From Pandoraea commovens (GTDB taxonomy: Bacteria > Pseudomonadota > Gammaproteobacteria > Burkholderiales > Burkholderiaceae): a stretch of 64,000 nucleotides of DNA. Below are positions 34,190 to 43,355 of the stretch, in pieces. Each line of letters starts with the position of its first letter. Positions within the stretch are counted from its first letter, which is position 1. The stretch is from assembly GCF_902459615.1 (NCBI RefSeq), contig NZ_CABPSA010000008.1, positions 1 through 64,000 on the forward strand, read 5' to 3'. The notes below the pieces were generated by a model. The model did no database searches. It saw only the letters and a program-made list of their open reading frames with translations, and was not told the DNA's origin. The translations under genes and the position numbers were made by a program.

Positions 34190-35324
34190 GTTTGTCGCTG
34201 GCGGCGGGTGCGGTCGATTCGGCGGCCGCTGCCGGTGAGGCGGTAGGGGGCGCTGGGATAGCGGGCGTCGCCACCGTGGTATCGAAGTACGTCAGCTTTC
34301 GCACGAAGACATTCGCGAACGGATCGACTCTGTCGCCGGGCGCGGTAATGACGATGCGCACAATGTTGCCGTGGCTGTCGTACTTGTAGTGGTACTCGGA
34401 GACATGGCGCTCGCCGGTGGCCGCGTCGGTGCGGGTCACGCGGACGAGTTCGTGGCGCGGCGAGTACTCCGAGACCTCGTTGTCCCATGCGAGTGGCAGC
34501 CATTGGCCGTCGATGAAGGCCGCCGCGCCGTTATCGCGCACGATGCGTCCGCCATCGGGCTTGCGCTCCACGCTGGCGAACGTGCGATACGACACCATCT
34601 TCGGTGCCGGGCGCGCACGCCCGTCGGCGGTGATCACCTGACGCGCCTCGTTCGGCGCTTCCCACTGACGCGACAGCGCGAAGCATTCGTCGTCGAACTG
34701 ACGCGCCTGAAGCGTGCCGGGTCGGCGATGGCGCAGGCTGTTCGAGCTGGACACCAGCGTGCGCGTCCATTCGAGATGCCCGTCTTCCTGACGCACCTGT
34801 TCCTTCCATGCGGGATGCCGCGTTGCGTGCACGATCCACTCGTCCGGCCCTTGCCAGTCGACACTGCTGCCGTTGATGCTGTGCAGGCGGCCATCGACGT
34901 CGTAGGTGTAGCGCCCGCGATCGGTGCTGGCGAGCAGGTGGCCTTGCGCGTCGAATTCCATCACGAAGCGATTGCCGTTATCGAGCGGGCCGACTTTACC
35001 GGTGACGCGGTCGTAGCTCGCGATGAATCGCGTTTCCTCGATCTTGCGAACGCCGGCGGGAATGCCGCCGAAGTTGCGCATGAGGTCGTCTTCTTCACGC
35101 AGCGAGGTTTGCACACACCACGGCAGTGGTGCTGCGGCCTGCGGTGTTTCGGTGGACGGGGCGGCAGAGGCGGCGCTCATCGGCGACGTCGTCGCAGCGC
35201 GGGGCGTCTGCGGGCTTGCCGGTGAGGCCGGGAGTGCGCCGGGTCGCGTGCCTGCACAACCGGCAAGCACTGCGGTGAGTGCGGCGAGTGCCAGAGCAGC
35301 GCGCACAGGACGTAAAGAAAGCAT
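34173..35324 (-). CDS. Hypothetical lipoprotein with YD/RHS-like strands
   Basis: A 383-residue protein from ATG 35324. A lipoprotein signal ends at LAGC (Cys about 23), then a Pro/Ser/Thr-rich spacer to about 70, then a beta-rich domain. Two stretches, GRYTYDVDGRL and YHYKYDSHGNIVRI, look like single YD repeats of RHS proteins, yet length and context are not those of RHS toxins. The tail after about 355 is Ala/Pro-rich. It overlaps the kinase gene tail to tail by 17 bases. Function unknown. Confidence 0.65.
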   Translation of the reverse strand: MLSLRPVRAALALAALTAVLAGCAGTRPGALPASPASPQTPRAATTSPMSAASAAPSTETPQAAAPLPWCVQTSLREEDDLMRNFGGIPAGVRKIEETRFIASYDRVTGKVGPLDNGNRFVMEFDAQGHLLASTDRGRYTYDVDGRLHSINGSSVDWQGPDEWIVHATRHPAWKEQVRQEDGHLEWTRTLVSSSNSLRHRRPGTLQARQFDDECFALSRQWEAPNEARQVITADGRARPAPKMVSYRTFASVERKPDGGRIVRDNGAAAFIDGQWLPLAWDNEVSEYSPRHELVRVTRTDAATGERHVSEYHYKYDSHGNIVRIVITAPGDRVDPFANVFVRKLTYFDTTVATPAIPAPPTASPAAAAESTAPAASDKLTSAK

Positions 35325-35481
35325 GGATTGGACAGTTCGGGCAGGTGAAGCAGACATCATCGCAACGGATTGCCGGAGGTATTTTTCCTAGATTGTACCG
35401 GCTCCGTGTGACGAGTCCGTTTGAGCGGCTGAGGGGAGGGGCACCGGAGGTCGACGCAGGGTCGCCCCCCGGCTCACGTCA

Positions 35482-36861
35482 TTAGCGCCAGAGCGTCCAC
35501 GCGAAGCCCGTGATCACAAGGATGCAGACGATATTGATGACGAATCCTGCGCCGACCATCGAGCGTTGCGGCACGCAGCCGGTGCCGAACACGATGGCGT
35601 TGGGGGGCGTGGCCACCGGCAGCATGAAGGCGCACGACGCGCCGATGCCGATCACCATCGTCAGCAAGGCTTCGGGCATGCCCAGCGAGACCGAAATGGC
35701 GGCGAAGATCGGCACGAGAATCGCTGCGCTGGCGGTGTTGCTCGTCAGTTCGGTCAGGAAGATGATGAACGCCGCGGTGATCAGCAGGACCAAAAGGGTC
35801 GGGCTGGTGGCGAAGATGCTGGACACGGCGTTCGCCATGACGACGCTCGCGCCCGAGTCGCGTAAGACCACGCTGAGCGTGAGGCCACCGCCGAACAGCA
35901 GCAGCACGCCCCAGTCGGTGTGTTCCTGAATCTGTTTCCATGAGGCGACGCCGGTCGTCGCGATGAGGATGGCGGCAAGCAGGGCGATCAGCGTGTCGAG
36001 CTGCTTGACGCCGCCGAGCCACACCGAGAGCTGCTGGCTGAAGATCCAGGTCACGACCGTAAATCCGAAGATGCCGACGGCGGCGATGCGCTGGCCGCTC
36101 CACGTCATCGGCTCGACGTCGAGATCGACCTTCTGGTCCAGACGCGGGCGCAACACCAGATACATAGTGGCCATCATGAGCGGCAGCAGCACGGCGACCA
36201 AAGGCACACCGAATTTGGCCCAGGTCAGGAAGTCGATGCCCAGATGCGACGCGACCATGGCGTTGGGAACACTGCCGACGACAGTGCCCAGTCCGCCGAT
36301 ATTCGCGCTGTACGCAATGCCGAGCAGAAGGAAGGTGAACGTGCGGCGGTCGCGATTGGCGTCGAGTTGCGAGAGGATGCCCATGGCCAGCGGCAACATC
36401 ATCGCGGTCGTCGACGTGTTGTTGACCCACATCGACAGCATGGCGGTGGTGAGGAACAGCATGATCGCCGCCCGATTCATGCGTCCGCCGGCGAGCTTCA
36501 GGAGCCGGTTCGCGAGGAAGCGGTCGAGACCCTGAATACGCATGGCCGTGGCCAGCGCAAAGCCGCCGAAGAAAAGGAAAACGATCGGGTGGGCGAACGA
36601 CGTCAACGCGGTGGGGACTTCGAGAATGCCGAGCAGCACGGCAAGGACCGGCACCATCAGTGCCGTGGCCGTCAGGTGGACGGCTTCGGACAGCCACAAC
36701 ACGGCGATGAAGATGGTGAGTGCGAGCCCACGGTTGGTCTTGTCGTCAAACGGCAAGAAGGTAATGAGCGCCACCATCAGGATGGCATTGGTCAGCAGCA
36801 CACAGGCGTCGCGGGCGGACATCGCCCATTGGCGGGTGACGGTTGCGGCAAGTTCGTTCAT
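35482..36861 (-). CDS. DASS/SLC13 family anion symporter
   Basis: A 459-residue inner-membrane transporter with about 11-12 segments. The family signatures are seen: two substrate/Na+ motifs built on SNT (WVNNTSTTAMMLPL and TSNTASAAILVPI), the SANIGGLGT loop, and the closing MLPVATPPNAIVFG. Members of this group move di- and tricarboxylates or sulfate with sodium. A C4-dicarboxylate such as succinate is a fair guess because of the semialdehyde-to-succinate genes upstream, but the motifs do not prove it. Confidence 0.85.
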   Translation of the reverse strand: MNELAATVTRQWAMSARDACVLLTNAILMVALITFLPFDDKTNRGLALTIFIAVLWLSEAVHLTATALMVPVLAVLLGILEVPTALTSFAHPIVFLFFGGFALATAMRIQGLDRFLANRLLKLAGGRMNRAAIMLFLTTAMLSMWVNNTSTTAMMLPLAMGILSQLDANRDRRTFTFLLLGIAYSANIGGLGTVVGSVPNAMVASHLGIDFLTWAKFGVPLVAVLLPLMMATMYLVLRPRLDQKVDLDVEPMTWSGQRIAAVGIFGFTVVTWIFSQQLSVWLGGVKQLDTLIALLAAILIATTGVASWKQIQEHTDWGVLLLFGGGLTLSVVLRDSGASVVMANAVSSIFATSPTLLVLLITAAFIIFLTELTSNTASAAILVPIFAAISVSLGMPEALLTMVIGIGASCAFMLPVATPPNAIVFGTGCVPQRSMVGAGFVINIVCILVITGFAWTLWR

Positions 36862-36896
36862 CTCCTGGTACCTCGGTATGCAATTGTTCTTCGTGG

Positions 36897-36948
36897 AGCT
36901 TCCCGTCGTAGCAAGCTACGTGGGGGCGACGCTGCGCACGATGGCCGG
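36897..36948 (-). repeat. 52-bp dispersed repeat, copy 1
   Basis: This stretch matches 38620-38671 at 51 of 52 positions in the same orientation. It begins with AGCTTCCCGT and contains the dyad CGTAGC-AA-GCTACG. It lies 36 bases upstream of the DASS transporter ATG. Probably an intergenic repeat family of the genome; two copies within 1.7 kb allow recombination. Confidence 0.85.
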
Positions 36949-37114
36949 CGGACACACCGACAGTCGCGCGTCCGCCTTTGATGCCAGGAAATTGCAGGAG
37001 GTGCCTTAGGAAATCGCTCATACGCAATGTTGTGTGGCGGGAATGTTCACCCGCGCTTGGCACCAGGCACATGACGGTGTCCGTCGCGTTCCCTAAGGAA
37101 AAGTTCGCCTGAGC

Positions 37115-38485
37115 TTACGCTGCGCGGGCGGCCCAGATCTTTTTTCGATTCAAGATGAGCGGGATTGCGCCGATCGCGATCCCGCCCATGCCGACGACGT
37201 TCGTCACCCAGTCGAACGTCGGCACGCTGTAGAGCGCAATAAAGAAAAGAAAAACACCGCTGACCACTGGCCAGATAACATGCGTCACGGCCACCCACGG
37301 GCCCTGTGTGAGCGTCTTGCGGTAGTACCATCCGCACGCCATCCCCGTCAGCCCCAGATAGAAGCAGATCTGAAAGCCGATCGCGGTGATCGAATCCTGA
37401 AGGATGACGTTGATGGTCGGCAGATACGACGACATCAGCAGCAACACCATCCCGGCGACCCAGATGAATAAGATGGCCACGTGTGGTGTCTGCCAGCGCG
37501 GATGCAACCGCGCGTAACGCTGGTGCAGCGCACCGTCGCGGCTCTTTGCAAAAAGGGTGCGCGTGAATTGCAGCACCTGCGTCTCGACCGTCCCCACCGT
37601 GCTTAGCAAAACTGCGACGATTGCCACGTAGCCCCACGTCGGCCCGAAGAGCTTTTCCGCAATCGCGAAAATGATGTTCGTGTTGTAGTGCTGGATTTCG
37701 GCGTCGGATAGCCCCAGCAGCGCGATGACGATGAAGATCAGGAAGAACACCATCAGAAACACCATCGACCAGAACGCCGCACGTCCCGGCGTGCGATTCG
37801 AGTCGCGGGTTTCCTCGCTGAGATTCATGGTGACGTCCCAGCCGTAGAAAAAGAAGATCGACACCAGCGCGCTATTGGCGAAGGCCTGTGGTGTGAAAGC
37901 TAGCGGGGAGAACCAGGACAGCGAGAACGCGTGCTGTGGCGCATGTGGGAAGACGAAGAAGCTCGCCACGATGATCGCAAACAGGATCACGCCTTCTACA
38001 ATCGTCATCAATACCTGCACATGGCTCGTCAGCTTGATGCCCTTGACGACGACCACGCTCACGAAGGTGAGCCACGCCGCGGCGATGAGTGTCACGTCGT
38101 GGACGTTGTTCATCATGGGCCGGTCGAAGATGAGCAGTGTGGCATTCGCCGCCGGGATCATGGCCGACACCATGAACACGCAGCACAACACCAGCAGCGC
38201 CCAGCCCGCGAAGAAGCCCAGCGTGCGCCCGAATACCATGCTGACCCACGAGTAGGACGTCCCGGCGCTCGCCAGCGCCCGATTCATGTTGATGAATGCG
38301 TAGGCAATGCCGAACATGATCAGCCCGCACACCAGAATGCTCGCGGGCGACAGGGTACCTGCCGTGCCTATGATCGTGGATGTCGTGATCTCGATGCTGT
38401 ATGCCGGTGCGGTACCGGCGATCCCCATGATCACGGACTCGGTGATCCCGAGCGAATCGGCGTTGAGCTTGACGGGCTGGTTCAT
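37115..38485 (-). CDS. APC-superfamily amino acid permease
   Basis: A 456-residue permease of the amino acid-polyamine-organocation group with about 12 membrane segments. The N-terminal block SVIMGIAGTAPAYSIEI and the FFYGWDVTMNLSEET segment resemble permeases of aminobutyrate, putrescine or other amines. ATG 38485 (MNQPVKLN) is chosen because the residues before it are not family-like. It sits downstream of aminotransferase and semialdehyde dehydrogenase genes and probably brings in their amine or amino-acid substrate. Confidence 0.85.
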   Translation of the reverse strand: MNQPVKLNADSLGITESVIMGIAGTAPAYSIEITTSTIIGTAGTLSPASILVCGLIMFGIAYAFINMNRALASAGTSYSWVSMVFGRTLGFFAGWALLVLCCVFMVSAMIPAANATLLIFDRPMMNNVHDVTLIAAAWLTFVSVVVVKGIKLTSHVQVLMTIVEGVILFAIIVASFFVFPHAPQHAFSLSWFSPLAFTPQAFANSALVSIFFFYGWDVTMNLSEETRDSNRTPGRAAFWSMVFLMVFFLIFIVIALLGLSDAEIQHYNTNIIFAIAEKLFGPTWGYVAIVAVLLSTVGTVETQVLQFTRTLFAKSRDGALHQRYARLHPRWQTPHVAILFIWVAGMVLLLMSSYLPTINVILQDSITAIGFQICFYLGLTGMACGWYYRKTLTQGPWVAVTHVIWPVVSGVFLFFIALYSVPTFDWVTNVVGMGGIAIGAIPLILNRKKIWAARAA

Positions 38486-38619
38486 CGGCGCACGACCCTC
38501 GGGACGGTGAGTGAGTGATCCGACTTTTACTCCGTGCGTAATAACCCGGCAAGTCAGGGGTTGCCCGAGAGACTCAGCGAGCGTCACCGCAATTCAGGCC
38601 AACGGATTTTCCCGTCCAA

Positions 38620-38671
38620 AGCTTCCCGTCGTAGCAAGCTACGCGGGGGCGACGCTGCGCACGATGGCCGG
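38620..38671 (-). repeat. 52-bp dispersed repeat, copy 2
   Basis: Second copy of the repeat at 36897-36948, differing by one base just after the central dyad. It starts nine bases beyond the stop codon of the semialdehyde dehydrogenase gene and is 134 bases upstream of the permease ATG. The central dyad and the C/G-rich flanks (CCC...GGG) can extend the hairpin, so it may also act as an RNA stem between the two genes. Confidence 0.85.
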
Positions 38672-38680
38672 GTAGTGTCA

Positions 38681-40153
38681 TCAATCCAGCCCGCCCTGGC
38701 AGATGTACTTGATGGACAGATAGTCGTCGAGCCCATACTTGGAGCCCTCACGTCCATAGCCGGAGGACTTCACGCCACCGAACGGCGCGGCTTCGCTCGA
38801 GACGGCGCCTTCGTTCATGCCGATGACACCGGCTTCGAGACGCCGTGCCACTCGCTCGGCACGGCGCATGTTCTGCGTGTAGAAGTAGGCGGCCAACCCG
38901 AACGGCGTGTCGTTGGCGCGTTGAATCACTTCATCCTCGGTGTCGAAACGGAACAGCGGTACCACCGGCCCAAAGGTCTCCTCGCGGCTGACGAGCATCT
39001 CGTCGTTCACATCGGCCAGCACGGTCGGTGCGAAGTAGTGCGGCCCGAGCGACGGCAGCGTCGTGCCACCGGTCAGCGTGCGGGCGCCATGCGAGCGCGC
39101 ATCGTCGACATGACGACTGATCTTCTCCACGGCCCGACGATTGATCATCGGGCCGATTTGCGCCTGCGCGTCGCTGGCCGGTGCCACATGCAGCGCACTC
39201 ACACGCTGTGAAAGCAACTCAGCGAACCGGTCGTAGACACCTGCTTGCACATACACCCGATTCGGGCACACGCACGTTTGTCCGCCATTGCGGAACTTCG
39301 ACGCCATCAGGCCTGTGACTGCCGCGTCGAGGTCGGCATCGTCGAACACGATGAACGGCGCATTCCCGCCGAGTTCGAGCGACAGCTTCTTGAGCGTGCC
39401 CGCCGATTCGCGTGCGAGATGTACCCCGACCGCAGTCGATCCGGTGAAGGTCACCTTGCGCACGCGTTCGTCGGCGAGCCAATCTGCCACGGCGTCAATG
39501 CCTTGTGCGCGCGACGCCGTGATCATGTTCAGCACGCCCGGCGGCACGCCGGCTTCGAGGGCCAGCGCCGCGAGGGCGAGCGCCGTGAGTGGCGTGTCTT
39601 CGGCGGGCTTGGCAACCACGGTGCAGCCCACGGCCAGCGCCGGGGCGATCTTGCGGGCGATCATCGCGAGCGGGAAATTCCAAGGCGTAATGGCGGCGAC
39701 GACGCCAATGGGCTCCTTGACCGCCGACATGCGCTTGCCGGGCTGTTGTTGCGGAATCAGGTCGCCATAGACACGCGTCGCTTCCCCGGCGAACCAGTCG
39801 ACGTACGACGCTCCATACGCCACTTCCCCACGCCCCTCTGCCAGCGGTTTGCCTTGCTCAAGCGAGATGATCCGGGCCAGATCGTCGGCGTTCGCAAGTA
39901 TCAGTGCGTGCCAGCGCTTGAGCACCTCGGCGCGTTCTCGCGGCAGCTTGGCGCGCCACGCGGGCAGCGCACGGTAGGCGGCGTCGGTGGCGGCGCGGGC
40001 ATCGGTGGCCGTACTGTCGGCAACGTCTGCCAGCAACGCATCGCTGGCAGGGTCGTGCACGGCGTAGCGACCGGCATCGCGGGCGTCGGTCCATTCGCCG
40101 TTGATCAGGTTCTGACGGCGCATCAAATCGGGGCGTGACAGGGAAAGCGACAT
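38681..40153 (-). CDS. NAD(P)-dependent succinate-semialdehyde dehydrogenase, GabD-like
   Basis: A 490-residue aldehyde dehydrogenase. The nucleophile Cys lies in GGQTCVCPNR, the general base Glu in LELGGNAP, and the cofactor-binding ITPWNFPLAM and FTGSTAVG segments are intact. The sequence is of the GabD type, which turns succinate semialdehyde into succinate. ATG 40153 gives normal GabD length; the open frame runs 64 codons further. Related enzymes of ectoine breakdown (DoeC) use aspartate semialdehyde. It follows an aminotransferase gene after 89 bases, giving an amine-to-acid pair. Confidence 0.85.
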   Translation of the reverse strand: MSLSLSRPDLMRRQNLINGEWTDARDAGRYAVHDPASDALLADVADSTATDARAATDAAYRALPAWRAKLPRERAEVLKRWHALILANADDLARIISLEQGKPLAEGRGEVAYGASYVDWFAGEATRVYGDLIPQQQPGKRMSAVKEPIGVVAAITPWNFPLAMIARKIAPALAVGCTVVAKPAEDTPLTALALAALALEAGVPPGVLNMITASRAQGIDAVADWLADERVRKVTFTGSTAVGVHLARESAGTLKKLSLELGGNAPFIVFDDADLDAAVTGLMASKFRNGGQTCVCPNRVYVQAGVYDRFAELLSQRVSALHVAPASDAQAQIGPMINRRAVEKISRHVDDARSHGARTLTGGTTLPSLGPHYFAPTVLADVNDEMLVSREETFGPVVPLFRFDTEDEVIQRANDTPFGLAAYFYTQNMRRAERVARRLEAGVIGMNEGAVSSEAAPFGGVKSSGYGREGSKYGLDDYLSIKYICQGGLD

Positions 40154-40242
40154 TCGAATGAGTCTCCGGGAAAGCGGGGCAGAAGTTATCGGGCGCAGCC
40201 GTGGCGCATCAACTGATCCATCAGCAGATCCATCAGCGGACA

Positions 40243-41622
40243 TCAAGCGCGCAAGGCGGCGCGCACATCGGCGGCGTCGAGTACTTCGTCGAGTGTCGTG
40301 CGCACGCGGGCGAAGAGTTCGGCGACGTCGTCCGCCGTGTAGCACAGGGCGGGCGCAAAGCCGAGAATGTTGTCGCCGAACGCGCGGAAGATCACACCGT
40401 TGCGATAGGCGGCAGCGCCGATCCGCTCGGGGAGCTTTAGCGACGCGTCGAAGCGCTGGCGTGTCGACTTGTCGGCCACGAGTTCGAGCGCACCGAGCAG
40501 GCCGCGATGACGGGCGTCGCCGACCAGCGGGTGGTCAAGGAAGGCATCCAGACCGTCGGCGAATGCCTTGGCCTGCGCCTGACCGTTCGCGAGCAAGCCG
40601 CCTTCGTCGTAGAGCTTCAGGCAGGCCAGACCGATGGCTGCACTGACCGGATGCGCCGAGTACGTCTGTCCGTGACCGACGGGCGTGCCGCGTGCGGCAT
40701 CGGCCAGGGCTTGATAGATGGCGTCGGACATCAGCACGGCGCCCATCGGCGCATAACCGGCGGTCAGCCCCTTGGCCAGCGTCATGAGATCGGGAGATAC
40801 GTCTTCCGCTTCGCAGGCGAACATCGGGCCGGTGCGACCGAATCCGGTGATGACTTCGTCGGCGACGAACAGAATGTCGAGCTTCTTGCAGGCGTCTCGC
40901 ATGGCGCGCAGCCAGCCCTTGGGCGGCACGATCACGCCGCCGGAGCCTTGCACCGGTTCGCAGAAAAACGCAGCGACATGCTCGGCGCCCAACTCGCCGA
41001 CCTTGGCTTCGAGCGCGGCGACCGACGCGGCAATGATGGCCTGCGGATCGTCGGGCGTGGCGCTGCGATAGGGATAGGGCGATGCGATGTGATGCTGTGT
41101 CGGCAACGGCAGATCGAAGTTGCGGTGAAACGCAGGCAGGGCGGTGAGGCCTGCGCCCGTCGACGACGAGCCGTGATATCCACGCTCCAGCGCGATGAAA
41201 TGCTTCTTCGACGGCTTGCCGATGGCGTTGTAGTAATGGGTGATAAAGCGCACGGCGGCGTCGACGGCGTCCGACCCGCCAAGCGTGAAATACACGTGCT
41301 GCAACGACGGCGGCGTGAGTTCCACGAGCTTCTGCGCCAGCTTGATGGCGGGGGCCGAAGCGAAGCCGAAATAGCCTGTGGCATAAGGTAGCCGGTTCAA
41401 CTGCTCGGTGGCGGCCTTGACGATAGACGCCTGCCCGTAGCCGGTATTCACGCACCACAGTCCGGCAAAACCGTCGAGCAGCGCGTGTCCGTTGGCATCG
41501 TGCAGCCAGGCCCCGTTGCCGCTGGTGAGCACCGTCGCCCCTTGCGCCTCATGCGCGCGGTAGTCGGCCACAGGATGGATCAGGAACTGGCGATCGGCCT
41601 CAATCAGCGATTCGATGGACAT
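40243..41622 (-). CDS. Class III (omega) aminotransferase
   Basis: A 459-residue PLP enzyme. The PLP lysine is in TLAKGLTAGYAPMGAV, the cofactor-binding acid in FVADEVITGFGRTG, and GGSDAVDAAVRF binds the phosphate. It resembles beta-alanine/diamine:pyruvate transaminases and DoeD. It should move a terminal amino group to a keto acid and make a semialdehyde for the dehydrogenase encoded next. ATG 41622 follows a GGAGG-like site (plus strand CCTCGGGAGG). Confidence 0.85.
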   Translation of the reverse strand: MSIESLIEADRQFLIHPVADYRAHEAQGATVLTSGNGAWLHDANGHALLDGFAGLWCVNTGYGQASIVKAATEQLNRLPYATGYFGFASAPAIKLAQKLVELTPPSLQHVYFTLGGSDAVDAAVRFITHYYNAIGKPSKKHFIALERGYHGSSSTGAGLTALPAFHRNFDLPLPTQHHIASPYPYRSATPDDPQAIIAASVAALEAKVGELGAEHVAAFFCEPVQGSGGVIVPPKGWLRAMRDACKKLDILFVADEVITGFGRTGPMFACEAEDVSPDLMTLAKGLTAGYAPMGAVLMSDAIYQALADAARGTPVGHGQTYSAHPVSAAIGLACLKLYDEGGLLANGQAQAKAFADGLDAFLDHPLVGDARHRGLLGALELVADKSTRQRFDASLKLPERIGAAAYRNGVIFRAFGDNILGFAPALCYTADDVAELFARVRTTLDEVLDAADVRAALRA

Positions 41623-41874
41623 GCGCGGTACCTCGGGAGGATGGGAGTGGAGAAGTGGCCCCTGAGTCCCCCCAGAACAGGCCACCGTGTCATCCCATTA
41701 AAGCCGCGCCGAAAAGAGCGGTCATCCTACGAACCGATGGAGAGGGCGCGCGATGTGTCCTGCGATGTGCACGGTATTGCGACGTGCGACGCGCGCCGGA
41801 GCGTTCCGGTTGCCCGCGCAGCAGGTCATCCGTGATCCATTGCGGCAATCATCCGCACGACCCGCCGATTTCGC

Positions 41875-43260
41875 TCAGCGCAGCACCTGCGCTGCCACAT
41901 CGTCGACCGCAGCGCGCGCAATGCTCACCATCTCGTCGACGTCCGCCCGCGTGGCGATCAGCGGCGGCGCGAAGCCCAGGATGTCGCCGTGCGGCATGGC
42001 ACGCGCGATCATGCCGCGTGCGAGCGCAGCGGCCGAGATACGTGGGCCGATCTTCATGGCGGCATCGAACGGCTGCCGCGCTGCACCATCGGCCATGAAT
42101 TCGACGGCGGCGAGCATGCCGACGTTGCGCACTTCCCCGACGAGCGGATGCGCGTCGAACGCGGCGTGCAGCTTCTCACCGAAGTATCGGCCAACGTCGG
42201 CGGCGTTCTGCGTCAGGTTCTCGCGCGTCAGAATATCGAGATTGGCGAGTGCGGCGGCCGCGCAGATCGGATGACCCGAGTAGGTCCAGCCGTGTCCCAT
42301 CGGGCCGTGCTCGCGGGCACCGCGCTCGATTACGTCCCAGACACGTTCACCGACGATCACGCCCGAGAGCGGGGCGTAGGCGCTGGTCAGACCCTTGGCA
42401 ATCGTGATGAGATCGGGCGTCATGCCGTAGTGTTGCGAGCCCATCGGCGAGCCGAGACGGCCGAAGCCGCAAACCACTTCGTCGGCAATGAGCAGAATGT
42501 CGTGACGACGCAGCACGGCCTGGATGGCGTCCCAATATCCGGCAGGCGGCGTAATGATGCCGCCGGTGCCCATCACCGGCTCGCCGATGAAGGCCGCAAT
42601 CGTGTCGGCCCCTTCGCGGGCGATGAGCTTTTCGAGTTCCTCGACGCAATGCGCGACAAATGCCTGCTCGCTCATTCCCTGAGGCGCTTTGCGGTACCAA
42701 TGAGGACACACGGTGTGATGCACGCGCTCAACAGGCAGATCGAAATGCTGATGAAAACTCGGCAGACCCGTCAGGCTGCCGGTCACGATGCCCGAGCCGT
42801 GATAGCCGCGCTCGCGCGAGATGATCTTCTTCTTTTTCGGTCGGCCCAGCACGTTGTTGTAGTACCAGACGATCTTGATCTGCGTTTCGTTGGCGTCTGA
42901 CCCGGAGAGCCCGTAATACACCTTCTTCATGCCCGCGGGCGACCAGTCGATGATGCGTTTGGACAGCTCGATGATGGCGTCCGTCGAATGCCCGACGTAC
43001 GTGTGATAGTAGGCGAGCGAGGTGGCCTGCTTGTGGATGGCGTCGGCCACTTCGGAGCGACCGTAGCCGATGTTCACGCAGTAAAGGCCAGCGAAGGCGT
43101 CGAGATAGCGGCGGCCCTCGTGATCTTCAATGTGCATGCCTTGTGCGGTGCGGATGATCTTACCCGGCAGCGTGCCGCTTGCGTGATCGGCCGCGTGGGT
43201 GGACGGGTGCATGAAGTGCGCGCGATCCTGCGCGAACAATTGGTCGGTCGAAGCGGCCAT
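41875..43260 (-). CDS. Class III (omega) aminotransferase, second paralogue
   Basis: A 461-residue PLP enzyme in the same fold group as its neighbour, but clearly distinct in sequence. PLP Lys lies in TIAKGLTSAYAPLSGV, the acid in LIADEVVCGFGRLG, and SGSDANETQIK replaces the phosphate loop; the WYYNNVLGRPKKKKII segment is typical of the putrescine/diamine aminotransferase-like group. It lies 95 bases after a second semialdehyde dehydrogenase. Two different aminotransferase-dehydrogenase pairs in one run suggest that two amino groups or two substrates are handled. Confidence 0.85.
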   Translation of the reverse strand: MAASTDQLFAQDRAHFMHPSTHAADHASGTLPGKIIRTAQGMHIEDHEGRRYLDAFAGLYCVNIGYGRSEVADAIHKQATSLAYYHTYVGHSTDAIIELSKRIIDWSPAGMKKVYYGLSGSDANETQIKIVWYYNNVLGRPKKKKIISRERGYHGSGIVTGSLTGLPSFHQHFDLPVERVHHTVCPHWYRKAPQGMSEQAFVAHCVEELEKLIAREGADTIAAFIGEPVMGTGGIITPPAGYWDAIQAVLRRHDILLIADEVVCGFGRLGSPMGSQHYGMTPDLITIAKGLTSAYAPLSGVIVGERVWDVIERGAREHGPMGHGWTYSGHPICAAAALANLDILTRENLTQNAADVGRYFGEKLHAAFDAHPLVGEVRNVGMLAAVEFMADGAARQPFDAAMKIGPRISAAALARGMIARAMPHGDILGFAPPLIATRADVDEMVSIARAAVDDVAAQVLR

Positions 43261-43355
43261 GAGATGTCTCCTTGATGTCGATGAGGTGAAGCAATGAGGT
43301 GGATGGGGCGTGATTTCGTCAATGCGTTGAGGACGCGAAGGCGGCAAACCTGGCG

